DNA of 46,438 nucleotides from Bordetella parapertussis. GTDB lineage: Bacteria; Pseudomonadota; Gammaproteobacteria; Burkholderiales; SG8-39. Within the stretch, counting starts at the first letter, position 1. Each line of letters opens with the position of its first letter. A program made the position numbers and the translations under genes. The notes below the pieces were generated by a model. It was not told the DNA's origin and did no database searches. It saw nothing but the letters and a program-made list of their open reading frames with translations. The stretch lies in assembly GCA_945861875.1 (NCBI GenBank), contig CAMAWC010000021.1:1-46438 (forward strand). Direction: 5' to 3'. This document shows positions 31,604 through 40,451 of the stretch, one piece after another.

Positions 31604-32054
31604 CGTTCATGCCCCGCCCCTTGGCCAGCGAGTAAACATCGAACACATCGACGCCCTCCTGCGGCGTCTCGCTCGAGCTGGCATAACTGCGCTTGCCCCA
31701 TGTCTGGGCCGCGGGCGTGGTTTCATCCGGGTGCAGCGGATCGCGCGGCAATCTGCGCAGAAAGTAAATTTTCTGCCGCTCCGCCGAAGCGGAGTTCTCC
31801 ACCCCGCTGGCAAGCTCATCGAGTGTTTTCGGATAGCCGCTGTCGCCGACGCTGCCCTTTACCTTGCCCTCATCCACCGCTTTCTTGTAGGCATCAAGGC
31901 CGGCGCGGATTTCACGCAGGGCGCTGCGCAGTTCGCGCTCCTGCGCACGCTTGACCACGATTTCCTTCAGCGGCACCGCCATCGATGCCAGTACGCCGAT
32001 GATGGCCACCGTGATCATCAATTCGATCAGCGTGAATCCGCGCGCCCTTGGCAT
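31581..32054 (-). CDS. Type II secretion pseudopilin
   Basis: This 157-residue protein has a very short leader, MPRARG|FTLIELMITVAIIGVLASMAVP, with Glu at +5. A coiled-coil-like helix follows (RAQERELRSALREIRAGLDAYKKAVDEG), then a C-terminal domain with DPLHPDETTPAAQTWGKRSY and DVFDVYSLAKGRG, resembling the end of GspG-type pilins. ATG 32054 is preferred over GTG 32060 because GGAAG lies 5 nt upstream and the leader becomes canonical. The gene overlaps the next pseudopilin by 23 nt and abuts the secretin stop at 32057. It is one of six pilin-like proteins in the operon and probably a pseudopilus subunit. Confidence 0.9.
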   Translation of the reverse strand: MPRARGFTLIELMITVAIIGVLASMAVPLKEIVVKRAQERELRSALREIRAGLDAYKKAVDEGKVKGSVGDSGYPKTLDELASGVENSASAERQKIYFLRRLPRDPLHPDETTPAAQTWGKRSYASSSETPQEGVDVFDVYSLAKGRGMNGVVYRDW

Positions 32055-32056
32055 GA

Positions 32057-34369
32057 TCACTTCCCGGTGATGCGCAGTTGCAGCGGCCCGGCGCCCTTCA
32101 CCGGCATGCTGCCGCCATCGGTCAGCGTGGGCACCGCCGTTGCAATGTGCACCTGCGTCGCGCCTTCCTTGCCGGTGGCGCGGAATTTAACCGTCAGCAG
32201 GGAGCCCGCACCGAGCGCGCCGGCCGGCCCGCTGCGCCGGACACCGGCATATATCCGACCGGCAGTGGCATCGGCGCGCTCGGTGAACACGGTCTGCGCG
32301 TTCCCGCCGCGCATCATTTCACCCTCGACCACGCTCACCACGGACAGCGCGGCCGGGTCAAACAACAATTGCAGCTCGGCGCCCGAGAGGCCCACCTTGG
32401 TACTCGCATCCACCGTCACCGTGAACTCATCGCCGGCCTTGACCGTGGAGGGACTCCGCCAGGCGAGATCGAACGTCCGCACCGGGGGAACGGTGGCGCT
32501 CTCGGCTGCGGCTGCGGCGACGGCGACGGCGGCCGGGGCTGCGGCAACGGCGGCCGGGGCGACGGGAACGCCGCCCGCGGCACGCGAACTCACCACGCCC
32601 GCATTCACGCCACCCGCCGCTGCGGCAAGCTTGACCGGCTCGGCCGGCGGATTGAGCATCGGCGGGGACACACGGAACATCGCCTCGGTACCGGACCAGA
32701 GCGAGGCCGCTTCGATCGTCGGGCGCGGAATGTTGCGCACGATACGCGGCGTGATGGACAAGACGATCTCGTTCTTGCTGCCATCGATGCGGGTAGAGGA
32801 AAACAACCGGCCGATCACCGGGATATCGCCCAGACCCGGGATGCGCTGCGCCTTGTCGATCTCGTCATCCTGGATCAGGCCCATCAGGGTTTGCGTTTCG
32901 CCATCCTTGAGCTGCAACACCGTGGCGGCATTGCGCGTGCCCACCCGGTAGGCAATCGTCCCGTTCTTGCTGGTCACCTGGTCCCCAAGGGTGCTCACCT
33001 CGAGGTTCATCTTGATCATCACCCCGCCGTCCATATGGATGTTCGGCTCCACTTCGAGCTTGAGCCCGACGTCGAGGTACTGGATCGTATCGGTGACGAC
33101 CGGCGTGGTGGCGCTGGGCGTGACCACCGAGGAGATCACCGGAATGCGGTTGCCGATCAGGATTTTCGCCTTTTCGCGGTTACGCACCCGCACACGCGGA
33201 TTGGACAGCAGGTTGCTCACGCCCGTTTCGCTTTTCAGGTTAAGCACGGCAACGGGGTTGCCGATGATGCCACTGCTGTTGAGCGCGAACTTGTCCTGAA
33301 ACTGCACCCCGAGCTCCTTCAGGCGCGAACGAAGAATTTCCAGCACCTCGATCTCCAGCACCACCTCGGGTTCGGCGTGGTCCTGCACGGAAATGAGGTT
33401 CTCTGCCAGGCGGATGACATCGGGCGTATCACGGATCACCAGCAGATTGAGTTTCTCGTCGATGAAAGTGTCCTTGGTCTTGAGCATGGTCTTGATCATG
33501 TTTTGCGTCTGCTTCACATCGGCGTTTTCGAGATAAAAACTGCGTATGACCAGATCCTGGTACTCGCGCGCCTTGACCGGCGTGGCCGGGTACACCAGCA
33601 TGGTGTTCTCGTTGAGAACCTTGCCGGCAAGCTGGTTGGGGTCGAGCAGCAGCGCGATCGCATTCTCGATGAGCACATCCTTGACAGAAATGCTGACGCG
33701 GATATCCGGGCGCACATCCTTGTCAAAAATGAAATTAAGGCCGCTGCCCTTGGAAAGCGCGTCAAACACCTGGCGCACCCCGACATCCCGGAACTCCAGG
33801 CTGATCGGCACCGTGTAGCGCGACTTGATTTGCGGCGTGGAAATCACCTGGCGAAAGCGCCGCGACTGGATCTCGCGCCGCGCCTCGCGCGCCTCGCGCT
33901 GCTCGGGGTTTTCGATCAGCACCTTGTTGAGAAGGTCGAGCGCCAGCTCCACCTGGCCTTTTGTCTCTGCGGCGACCGCCCTTTGCACCTCGGCACGGTG
34001 CCGGCGCGATCGCAACACCCCGTCGAGGCCGGCGAGGGCGCGCGGATTGCGCGGGCTGAGCGCCAGCACACGGTGGAAACCCTCGTCGGCGACATCCTCG
34101 CGTCCGGCGGAAAGGTCGGCATCAGCGATGGTGAGCAATTGGAAAACGGCTTTTTCACGCTGCTCTATGAGCCCTGTGCGCAGGGCAAAATCCCGCGGAT
34201 CGGAGCGCACCGCTTCGCTCATACGCTCCAGCCCGCCCTCCACGTTTCCCTGCGCCACGAGGTCGCGCCCCTCGAGCGAAAGACGCTCTGCCGCACAACC
34301 GAAAAGGACAAGCACAACGGCCGCCGCCAGCAATGGCGTGGCGGGCTTGAGTAAGCGTTTGGTTTTCAT
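32057..34369 (-). CDS. Secretin with N-terminal TPR region and C-terminal cohesin-like domain
   Basis: This 770-residue outer-membrane secretin is a lipoprotein (LFGC, C25). TPR-like helices lie at about 35-160, a secretin N domain at about 185-345 (VRQVFDALSKGSGLNFIFDKDV, NLLVIRDTPDVIRLAENLI), and the secretin core at about 345-580 with LLSNPRVRVRNREKAKILIGNRIPV and ETQTLMGLIQDDEIDKAQRIPGLGDIPVIG. An Ala-rich linker precedes a C-terminal cohesin-type beta sandwich at about 645-770 (KAGDEFTVTVDAS, GAELQLLFDPAAL, LLTVKFRATG). It should form the export channel. Its start overlaps the previous gene by 4 nt. TPR-secretin-cohesin layouts occur in PilMNO-type T2SS variants. The cohesin fold is inferred from pattern. 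Confidence 0.93.
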   Translation of the reverse strand: MKTKRLLKPATPLLAAAVVLVLFGCAAERLSLEGRDLVAQGNVEGGLERMSEAVRSDPRDFALRTGLIEQREKAVFQLLTIADADLSAGREDVADEGFHRVLALSPRNPRALAGLDGVLRSRRHRAEVQRAVAAETKGQVELALDLLNKVLIENPEQREAREARREIQSRRFRQVISTPQIKSRYTVPISLEFRDVGVRQVFDALSKGSGLNFIFDKDVRPDIRVSISVKDVLIENAIALLLDPNQLAGKVLNENTMLVYPATPVKAREYQDLVIRSFYLENADVKQTQNMIKTMLKTKDTFIDEKLNLLVIRDTPDVIRLAENLISVQDHAEPEVVLEIEVLEILRSRLKELGVQFQDKFALNSSGIIGNPVAVLNLKSETGVSNLLSNPRVRVRNREKAKILIGNRIPVISSVVTPSATTPVVTDTIQYLDVGLKLEVEPNIHMDGGVMIKMNLEVSTLGDQVTSKNGTIAYRVGTRNAATVLQLKDGETQTLMGLIQDDEIDKAQRIPGLGDIPVIGRLFSSTRIDGSKNEIVLSITPRIVRNIPRPTIEAASLWSGTEAMFRVSPPMLNPPAEPVKLAAAAGGVNAGVVSSRAAGGVPVAPAAVAAAPAAVAVAAAAAESATVPPVRTFDLAWRSPSTVKAGDEFTVTVDASTKVGLSGAELQLLFDPAALSVVSVVEGEMMRGGNAQTVFTERADATAGRIYAGVRRSGPAGALGAGSLLTVKFRATGKEGATQVHIATAVPTLTDGGSMPVKGAGPLQLRITGK

Positions 34370-35049
34370 GGTCCTGCCCCGATTTGAAGAGTTTGCCGTT
34401 CGCGCAAAGGAAGATAAGTGAATTGAAGCGCGCCACCTTCGATGCGCTCCAGCAGATAAGTGTTGTCTATGGTTTCGCCCAAACCGACGGAAATCATCGC
34501 CGTTCCGCGCGCCAGGAAGAATGTGCGGCTGCCGCGTCCATCGTCCAGCTGGCCCATGAACCTGAATGGCAGGGGTGGGGCCCGCGGCGCCTCGACCGGG
34601 GCCGGAGGGGGGGGCGGCGGCGGCGGCGGCACGATGACCCAGCTCTTCGGGCCGAACGGATCCCCCGCTTCTTCCGTCTGCCCGATGGCGCGCGCGCGCG
34701 ACAGCAGGTCAAGCCGCACCGACCCGGGCGGCAGTGGCGGCCTGGCCGCCGGTGCTTCCTCGGCCACGGCCGCCTTGCCTTGCGTGGCCTCCGCCGGTGC
34801 TTCAGGCTCGGGCGCCGGTTGCGTCTGCATTTGAGTATCGGCACGCAGGCGCAGCGCCTCCGCGACCGGTTCCGTGCCGGAGGGCTGCGGCGCGGCTGCG
34901 CGCGCACGCTCTACCAGGCTCAATTCGATGCGCAGCGGCATGCCACTGTCCGCACCCGCAGCCGGTTCGGCAGAATCGTCGCGTGTCAGGTCGATCACCA
35001 GCAGGATCGCGGCAAGGCCAAGCGCCCCAAGAAACACGTGCCGTTTCAT
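34366..35049 (-). CDS. PilP/GspC-like periplasmic linker protein ('secretion system X' type)
   Basis: This 227-residue protein has one N-terminal membrane helix (about 5-21, VFLGALGLAAILLVI). A long Pro/Ala/Glu-rich linker with a run of 9 Pro follows, then a small C-terminal beta domain (LPFRFMGQLDDGRGSRTFFLARGTAMISVGLGETIDNTYLLERI). This layout equals PilP or GspC homology regions, which connect the inner-membrane platform to the secretin. Comparable betaproteobacterial proteins carry the odd database name 'secretion system X translation initiation factor', a label that comes from low-complexity similarity. The ATG shares a base with the PilO-like stop, and the stop overlaps the secretin start by 4 nt. 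Confidence 0.83.
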   Translation of the reverse strand: MKRHVFLGALGLAAILLVIDLTRDDSAEPAAGADSGMPLRIELSLVERARAAAPQPSGTEPVAEALRLRADTQMQTQPAPEPEAPAEATQGKAAVAEEAPAARPPLPPGSVRLDLLSRARAIGQTEEAGDPFGPKSWVIVPPPPPPPPPAPVEAPRAPPLPFRFMGQLDDGRGSRTFFLARGTAMISVGLGETIDNTYLLERIEGGALQFTYLPLRERQTLQIGAGP

Positions 35050-35618
35050 CAGCGTGCCCCCTGGTAGAAAATACTCACGCGTATTTGCGCCTCGACGGAC
35101 GCCTCACCGGCGTTCTGGCGCTGCAGCGTGATGCCATCGAGTGCCAGCGAGGGAATGTCGCGCAGCAAACGGCGGACGAAGACGGTGATGCTCGAATACG
35201 ATCCCTTGACCGGGAGGGTGATCTGGTAGCGCAAGAGGTCAAGGCCGGCTTCCTCGACCAGGCGGTACTCGCCGCGCTCGAGGACCAGCGTTTCACGCTC
35301 CGCCGCAGCGTGAATGTCGCGCAAAACGACGTTGATCTGCGTGGCCGCCGGGAAAAACCGCTCGAACGCCGCGATCTGAACGGTCGGATTATTTTCCTCG
35401 TTGCGCTTGATCTCGCGGCCGCTGCGCGGCGATTCACGCTGGCGGCGCACCTGCTCTGCCAGCTCCTTGGCATCGCTTCCGGCCGGCAGCGTGACGCTGG
35501 CCAGCTCGGTGAGGGCGAGCGCGACCAGGGCCGCGGCGACCAGGCCAAACAGGCCCAGACGAACGCTGACGCGCCGCAGTCGCAGGCTCAGTTCGGCGCG
35601 GACTTGGCGGATGTCCAT
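35049..35618 (-). CDS. PilO/GspM-like inner-membrane assembly protein
   Basis: This 189-residue bitopic protein has a short cytoplasmic N-terminus, a TM helix at about 20-40 (LGLFGLVAAALVALALTEL), a coiled-coil stretch (AKELAEQVRRQRES), and a periplasmic ferredoxin-like domain (INVVLRDIHAAAERETLVLERGEYRLV, LDLLRYQITLPVKGSYSSITVFVRRLLRDIPSLALDGI). This is the PilO/GspM pattern. It overlaps the PilN-like gene by 31 nt and the PilP-like gene by one base. It probably pairs with the PilN-like protein in the platform linking the cytoplasmic PilM-like subunit to the secretin. Confidence 0.86.
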   Translation of the reverse strand: MDIRQVRAELSLRLRRVSVRLGLFGLVAAALVALALTELASVTLPAGSDAKELAEQVRRQRESPRSGREIKRNEENNPTVQIAAFERFFPAATQINVVLRDIHAAAERETLVLERGEYRLVEEAGLDLLRYQITLPVKGSYSSITVFVRRLLRDIPSLALDGITLQRQNAGEASVEAQIRVSIFYQGAR

Positions 35619-36250
35619 GATGCGGAGAAAGTAAAGCGGATGGGACGGCTCGGATCTTCAACAATGACCTGATGCGACTGCAGGATGGCCGGCGCAAGAC
35701 GGCCGTCGTTGCGAAGGCGCTCAAGATAATCCAACATTTCCTGGGCGTTCCTCGCCTCGGCGCCGGCACGCACCTGCGCGGTGGCCGGATCCGACTCCAG
35801 GCTGAGCAGTGCGCTGTGCTCGCCGTTGGCCGTCGCGATCGCGCCGAACACATCATGCCATGGCGTGCTCAGCTGACGGATGACGCGGTTGGCCTTGCGC
35901 ACACGCTCATCAAGGTCACCGCCGCGCGCCGCGGGCTGGCTGGATCGGTTGCGTTCGGCCTCGCGATCCACGCCAAGGCTCACAAGTTCGGCGTCCAGGC
36001 TGGCGACGCGTTCGCGCGCCAGGTCCGACTGCCACAACGCCAGCGCCAGCAGCACCGCGCCGGCGGCCACCGCGGCAAGGCCTGTCGCATGCGAACGCGA
36101 TTGCGGCGCGGCAAAATCCAGCGCAAGGGCCGGTGTCCGGAACAGCACCGCCATAACCGGGCTGATCGCCGGTTGCACTGCGCGCTTTACGCGGGCCAGC
36201 ACCGCGACGACGCGGCTTTTTGCGCTTGCGAGCGATTGGGGGTATTTCAT
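35588..36250 (-). CDS. PilN-like inner-membrane assembly protein
   Basis: This 220-residue protein has a longer cytoplasmic N-terminal segment (about 1-55), a TM helix at about 58-77 (GLAAVAAGAVLLALALW), a coiled coil (RERVASLDAELVSLGVDREAERN) and a periplasmic domain (PWHDVFGAIATANGEHSALLSLESD, LEDPSRPIRFTFSASW-type strands). PilN normally begins with a short PilM-binding peptide, and the N-terminus here is extended. ATG 36250 follows the PilM-like stop directly; an upstream in-frame start at 36289 overlaps that gene and has no ribosome site. Together with the PilM-, PilO- and PilP-like neighbours it replaces GspL/GspM of standard type II systems. Confidence 0.82.
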   Translation of the reverse strand: MKYPQSLASAKSRVVAVLARVKRAVQPAISPVMAVLFRTPALALDFAAPQSRSHATGLAAVAAGAVLLALALWQSDLARERVASLDAELVSLGVDREAERNRSSQPAARGGDLDERVRKANRVIRQLSTPWHDVFGAIATANGEHSALLSLESDPATAQVRAGAEARNAQEMLDYLERLRNDGRLAPAILQSHQVIVEDPSRPIRFTFSASWTSAKSAPN

Positions 36251-36251
36251 C

Positions 36252-37073
36252 TCAGGCCGCCGCCACGCCAAGAACATAATCCGCGACACGCGGGCGCATT
36301 GCCTTCAGGCCGGCAAGGTCGACAAAATCAAAATCCGCGCCGGAGGCGCAGCCGGAGCAGTCCATGCCCGGCGCGTACAAATACAGCTTGCGTGCGCCAT
36401 GCGCGCCGCTGGAGAGCATTTTTGCCTCGAGCATCTGCGCCCGAAGCACCTGCGACAGGGGCGCCTCCAGCGGCTCGGCAACCAGGCTGGCCCAATTCCC
36501 GGCCTGCACGCGCGCCAGTATCAGCAAGCCGGGTTCGGCCTGGGCGAACCAGAACTCACGCTCGGCGATGTGGTGGCGCGCACGGTTGAGCGCGCGCATC
36601 AGCAACGGCTCTATCAAAGAGGGCCGCAGGCGTGCCGACTCAAGGGTTTGTTTCAGGTTTTCCAAAAAACTGCGCTCCAGTGCGGCGGCGATCTGGTCGC
36701 GTCCGGACAGCATGTTGCCAAGACGCACCTCCCAGTCACCGCCATCGCCGCCGTGGACCTGCTGAAACTTGAGCAGCGCGAGCGCCTTCTCGTCGGCGGC
36801 GGTGAACACGTGGTCGCTCGCGGGTACAAGTGCGTAGCGCACCATCGAACTGGAAAGCAGAACCCGCGCATTCGCGCCGTGCCAGCGCCGGTCATTGAGC
36901 ACGGTCTCGAGCGCGGCAAGAATAGCCGGGGCGGAAGCGGCACCCGAGGATGTCGCCACCGCTTCGGCGTGACGGCAAATCAGCCGCGGCGAGAAGCCGC
37001 CGCTCATGCGCACAAGCAGCACCCGATCGGCATGCAGCCCGACATGCACCGTGTCCTTAAACAAACGTGACAC
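36252..37073 (-). CDS. PilM/GspL-cytoplasmic-domain-like protein
   Basis: This 273-residue soluble protein has N-terminal HVGLHADRVLLVRMSGG, VLLSSSMVRYALVPASD and DEKALALLKFQQVHG, which correspond to the actin-like fold of MshI/GspL/PilM proteins. No clear ATP-binding phosphate loops remain, as in GspL. The GTG start at 37073 has GGAGG about 9 nt upstream and overlaps the GspE stop by 17 nt. In this family the protein bridges the hexameric ATPase and the PilN/PilO pair. Identification relies on gene order as well as the weak sequence pattern. Confidence 0.78.
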   Translation of the reverse strand: MSRLFKDTVHVGLHADRVLLVRMSGGFSPRLICRHAEAVATSSGAASAPAILAALETVLNDRRWHGANARVLLSSSMVRYALVPASDHVFTAADEKALALLKFQQVHGGDGGDWEVRLGNMLSGRDQIAAALERSFLENLKQTLESARLRPSLIEPLLMRALNRARHHIAEREFWFAQAEPGLLILARVQAGNWASLVAEPLEAPLSQVLRAQMLEAKMLSSGAHGARKLYLYAPGMDCSGCASGADFDFVDLAGLKAMRPRVADYVLGVAAA

Positions 37074-38751
37074 GGTTTATTTCCTCCAGCGTGGTGTCGC
37101 CGCTGCGCACCAGGGCGAGCGCCGCCTCGCGCAAAAAGCGCGTACCGCCCTTGCGCGCAGCTTCCTTGATCTGGCGGATGGGCGCATTGGCGATGATCAT
37201 TTCGCGCAACTCATCATCGAGCACAAGAAATTCGGCGATCGCCTTGCGCCCCTTGAAGCCGGTGCCGCGGCAGGTGCCGCAACCCTGGCCGGCGGTGAAG
37301 CGATACCCGGACACATCATCGCCAAGGCCGGACTCTGCGATAAGACTTTCCTCGGGCCGCGCCGGATGACGGCAGTCCGGGCAGTTGATGCGCACCAGTC
37401 GTTGCGCAACGATGCCGTTGAGCGCCGAAACAAAGCTGTATGGGTCGACGCCCATGTGCTTGAAGCGTCCGATGACGTCAAAAGCACTATTGGCGTGCAC
37501 CGAAGTGAACACCAGGTGGCCGGTCAGCGCCGACTGGATGGCGATCTGCGCCGTTTCCGCGTCGCGAATCTCGCCAATCAGGATTTTGTCCGGATCATGA
37601 CGCAGTATCGAACGCAGACCTCGCGCGAAAGTCAGCCCCTTGCGCTCGTTGACAGGAATTTGCAGCACGCCCGGCAGCTGGTACTCGACCGGGTCCTCGA
37701 TGGTGACGATCTTGTCCGAGCCGGTGTTGATTTCGGTCAGCGCCGCGTACAGCGTGGTGGTCTTGCCGCTGCCGGTGGGGCCGGTGACCAGCACCATGCC
37801 GTAAGGCTCGCTCGCCAGCTTGCGAATGCGGCGGATCGAATCCGGGTCGAGCCCGAGCACCTCGAGTCGCAGGGCGCCGGCGCCCTCGGCGAGCGTGCGC
37901 TTGTCCAGGATGCGCAGCACGGCGTCCTCGCCGAACATGCTTGGCATCACCGACACGCGCAAGTCCACCGGGCGGTTGCGCACCGACACCTTGAAACGCC
38001 CGTCCTGCGGCACGCGCGTCTCGGAAATGTCCAGATCCGACATCACCTTGATGCGCGAGATCACTTCCTGCGCCAGTGCCTGCCCGGCAACCCTGCCCAC
38101 CGAGCTGAGCACGCCGTCGATCCGGTATCGGATCATCAGGCCGGCCGCCTCGCTCTCCAGATGGATGTCGCTGGCGCCGGACTTGAATGCGTCATAGAGC
38201 GTCGAATTGACCAGGCGCACAACGGGGCTGGCGTCCTCGCTGATACCGGCGAGCGAAAGCTCCTCCACGCCGTTCAACGCCTCCCCGTCGCCCTCCTCGT
38301 TGCCGAGCAGGCCGGTCATCGCGCTCATCGCCTCTTCCTGGCGCGCCAGGCAGGCGTCAAGGTCGGCGCCGTGCACCAGGATGAAAGGGGTGCGCGCCGG
38401 CAACGCAAAACGCGCCCACTCGCGCAGGCTGCGGTCGAACGGATCGGTGACAACCATGGCCAGGCCGGATCCTTCGAGGCGCACGCACAGGCAGCGCCGG
38501 CGCAGCGCCTCGGCAAAGGGCATCAGCTCGAAATCGGGCGTCGCCTGCGCGAGCTCGTCAGGCGAGAGCGAATCGAGTCCAAAACTGGCGGCAAGCACCT
38601 GCGAAAACTCACGCGGTGAAATACCACTTTGGTCTTCGAGCACATCGAGCAGCGGACGCCCGCTGGCGAGCGCGGCGGCACGCGCGGACTGCACTGCATC
38701 CGCGCTGAGCAAATCCGGCTTGAGTGCCATTGCGCCGATCCGATCGTTCAT
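37057..38751 (-). CDS. gspE: Type II secretion ATPase GspE
   Basis: This 564-residue hexameric motor ATPase has an N-terminal MshEN/GspE_N-like domain at about 10-135. The catalytic core has SDIHLESEAAGLMIRYRIDG, Walker A GPTGSGKTTT (K330), an Asp box (VTIEDPVEYQLPG), Walker B ILIGEIRDAETAQIAIQSALTGH, and a His box (TSVHANSAFDVIGR). A tetracysteine zinc motif is formed by CPDC and CGTC near 445-490. ATG 38751 shares a base with the GspF stop (TAATG). The frame is open upstream to 38865 but there overlaps GspF. It powers pseudopilus assembly through the PilM-like and GspF partners. The N domain may bind c-di-GMP as in MshE; the key residues were not verified. Confidence 0.96.
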   Translation of the reverse strand: MNDRIGAMALKPDLLSADAVQSARAAALASGRPLLDVLEDQSGISPREFSQVLAASFGLDSLSPDELAQATPDFELMPFAEALRRRCLCVRLEGSGLAMVVTDPFDRSLREWARFALPARTPFILVHGADLDACLARQEEAMSAMTGLLGNEEGDGEALNGVEELSLAGISEDASPVVRLVNSTLYDAFKSGASDIHLESEAAGLMIRYRIDGVLSSVGRVAGQALAQEVISRIKVMSDLDISETRVPQDGRFKVSVRNRPVDLRVSVMPSMFGEDAVLRILDKRTLAEGAGALRLEVLGLDPDSIRRIRKLASEPYGMVLVTGPTGSGKTTTLYAALTEINTGSDKIVTIEDPVEYQLPGVLQIPVNERKGLTFARGLRSILRHDPDKILIGEIRDAETAQIAIQSALTGHLVFTSVHANSAFDVIGRFKHMGVDPYSFVSALNGIVAQRLVRINCPDCRHPARPEESLIAESGLGDDVSGYRFTAGQGCGTCRGTGFKGRKAIAEFLVLDDELREMIIANAPIRQIKEAARKGGTRFLREAALALVRSGDTTLEEINRVTFV

Positions 38752-39947
38752 TATTTGACGCTCCCGGCAAGGTCGAAAATAGGCATGTACAAAAGAACCA
38801 CGATTCCGCCAATGACGATGCCCAGCAGGGCCATCAGCAACGGCTCGAGCATGCGCGCCGCCCAATCAACCCAGCGCGAGGTTTCTTCATCGTGATAATC
38901 GGCGATGCGCCCGAGCATGTCGGCCATGCTGCCGCTGCGCTCGCCCACGGCCAGCATGCGGTTTCCCACCGGCGTGGTCAGGCCGTTTTTTTGCAGCGCC
39001 TGCGATACCGGCTGGCCCTGTGCGATCTGGCGCGAAGCGATCGCCAGCTCCTTGCGCATCGCCCCGCTCAGCATGCTCGCCGCCAGGCCCAGCGCCGGAA
39101 CAATCGGCGTCCCCCCGCGCAGCAGCATGGCCAGCGTGCGATACAGACGCGCCAACTCGTACACCCGGATGTGCTGCCCAACGGCGGGAAGGGCGCGCAG
39201 GCGAATCACCAGCCAGTCGCGTGTTGCCTGGGCGGACAATACCACACCCATCGCCGTCAAAGTCAAAAGCGCCCCCGCGGCAAATTGCAGCGGATACGCG
39301 CCTATCGTTCGCCCGATGTCAAACAGCAGGGCTGAAGCCCAGGGCATGTCACTGCCGGAGTCGCGGTACACGCCGGCGAACTTGGGTACGACAAAACCGA
39401 TGAGAAAGGCGCTCACCAGAAAGCCGACGCCAAGCAGCATCGTCGGGTAAATCATTGCCGATATTATTTTTTTGCGCGCGGCGTCAATCCGGCTGGCGTA
39501 ATCACAATAGCGTTGCAGTGTTTCTTCGAGGCTGCCGGTACGCTCGCTCGCACTCACGCCGGCAACCAGCAACTGCGGGAAGCCTGCGCCCGATTCGGTC
39601 AGCGCCTCGGAAAGGCGACCGCCCTGCCGCAACCTGAGCAACAACGATTCGATGACCGCGCGCGCATCGGCGTCGTATTCCTTTTCGGCCATGCCCTCGA
39701 GCGCGGCAACCAGGCTGAGGCCGGCACGCAACAACATCAACAGCTCCTGGCAAAAGCTCAGCACATTAAGGCGTGTGCGCCCGGAGGATAAACGCCGTCC
39801 CCGCTGCGCGGCGTGGGCCGGCCGCGCGGCAAACACCGACATGCCGCGCACCTGCGCCTCGCGCCGGGCGTCGGCCTCGGCGGCCGCGTCGATACGCAGC
39901 ACCACCACCTGGCCGGATGCGGAAAGTGCTTTTAGCTCGAATAGCAT
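38751..39947 (-). CDS. gspF: Type II secretion inner-membrane platform protein GspF
   Basis: This 398-residue polytopic protein has two T2SSF domains. The first has LNVLSFCQELLMLLRAGLSLVAALEGM and GVSASERTGSLEETLQRYCDY. TM helices follow at about 165-190 and 215-235. The second domain has YELARLYRTLAMLLRGGTPIVPALGLA and AVGERSGSMADMLGRIADYHDEE, with a C-terminal TM at about 365-388. These are textbook GspF/PilC features. It is 18 nt after GspG and one base overlaps GspE. It forms the rotor-like platform that the ATPase drives during pseudopilus growth. Confidence 0.95.
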   Translation of the reverse strand: MLFELKALSASGQVVVLRIDAAAEADARREAQVRGMSVFAARPAHAAQRGRRLSSGRTRLNVLSFCQELLMLLRAGLSLVAALEGMAEKEYDADARAVIESLLLRLRQGGRLSEALTESGAGFPQLLVAGVSASERTGSLEETLQRYCDYASRIDAARKKIISAMIYPTMLLGVGFLVSAFLIGFVVPKFAGVYRDSGSDMPWASALLFDIGRTIGAYPLQFAAGALLTLTAMGVVLSAQATRDWLVIRLRALPAVGQHIRVYELARLYRTLAMLLRGGTPIVPALGLAASMLSGAMRKELAIASRQIAQGQPVSQALQKNGLTTPVGNRMLAVGERSGSMADMLGRIADYHDEETSRWVDWAARMLEPLLMALLGIVIGGIVVLLYMPIFDLAGSVK

Positions 39948-39965
39948 GATCTCGCCCGGGCAGTG

Positions 39966-40451
39966 TCAGTTGTTGCGCAGGTCGGCCGCTTCGCCGGTGC
40001 CGCCACGGGCGCCATCCTTGCCCAGGGAGACGATGTCGAACTCGCCGCGCTCGCCGGGAATCTTGTAGATGAATGCGCGGCCCCACGGATCGGCGGGCAG
40101 GCCTTTTTTCAGGTAGGGACCGTCCCAGCGCGGCTCATTCGCCGGCTTGGTGACGATCGCGGAAAGGCCCTGCTCCTGGCTCGGGTAATGGCCGGTATCG
40201 AGGCGGTACTGGTCTAAGGCTTTTTCCAGCGCATCGATCTGCGCCTGCGCCACCTTGACCTCGGACTTTCCGATTTGCGAAAAATAGCGCGGACCAACGT
40301 AGCCGGCAAGCAAGCCGATGATCACCATCACCACCAGCAACTCGAGCAGCGTGAAGCCACGGCTGCCCCAAGTCCGGCAAGGTCGCGACAGCGCCGCGGA
40401 CCTGGCCATCGTCCGGGTCGGCTCGGGGTTGTTCATTCGGGGCTGGTTCAT
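39966..40451 (-). CDS. gspG: Major pseudopilin GspG
   Basis: This 161-residue protein has an unusually long cationic leader of about 31 residues, then SRG|FTLLELLVVMVIIGLLAGYVGPRYF with Glu at +5. The rest matches GspG closely: AQIDALEKALDQYRLDTGHYPSQEQGLSAIV, PYLKKGLPADPWGRAFIYKIPGERGEFDIVSLGKDG and a C-terminal calcium-site-like GGTGEAADLRNN. ATG 40451 is chosen because GAGGAG sits 6 nt upstream; it overlaps the stop of the previous small pilin-like gene (ATGA). It would be the principal pseudopilus subunit. No prepilin peptidase gene is in the window. Confidence 0.95.
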   Translation of the reverse strand: MNQPRMNNPEPTRTMARSAALSRPCRTWGSRGFTLLELLVVMVIIGLLAGYVGPRYFSQIGKSEVKVAQAQIDALEKALDQYRLDTGHYPSQEQGLSAIVTKPANEPRWDGPYLKKGLPADPWGRAFIYKIPGERGEFDIVSLGKDGARGGTGEAADLRNN

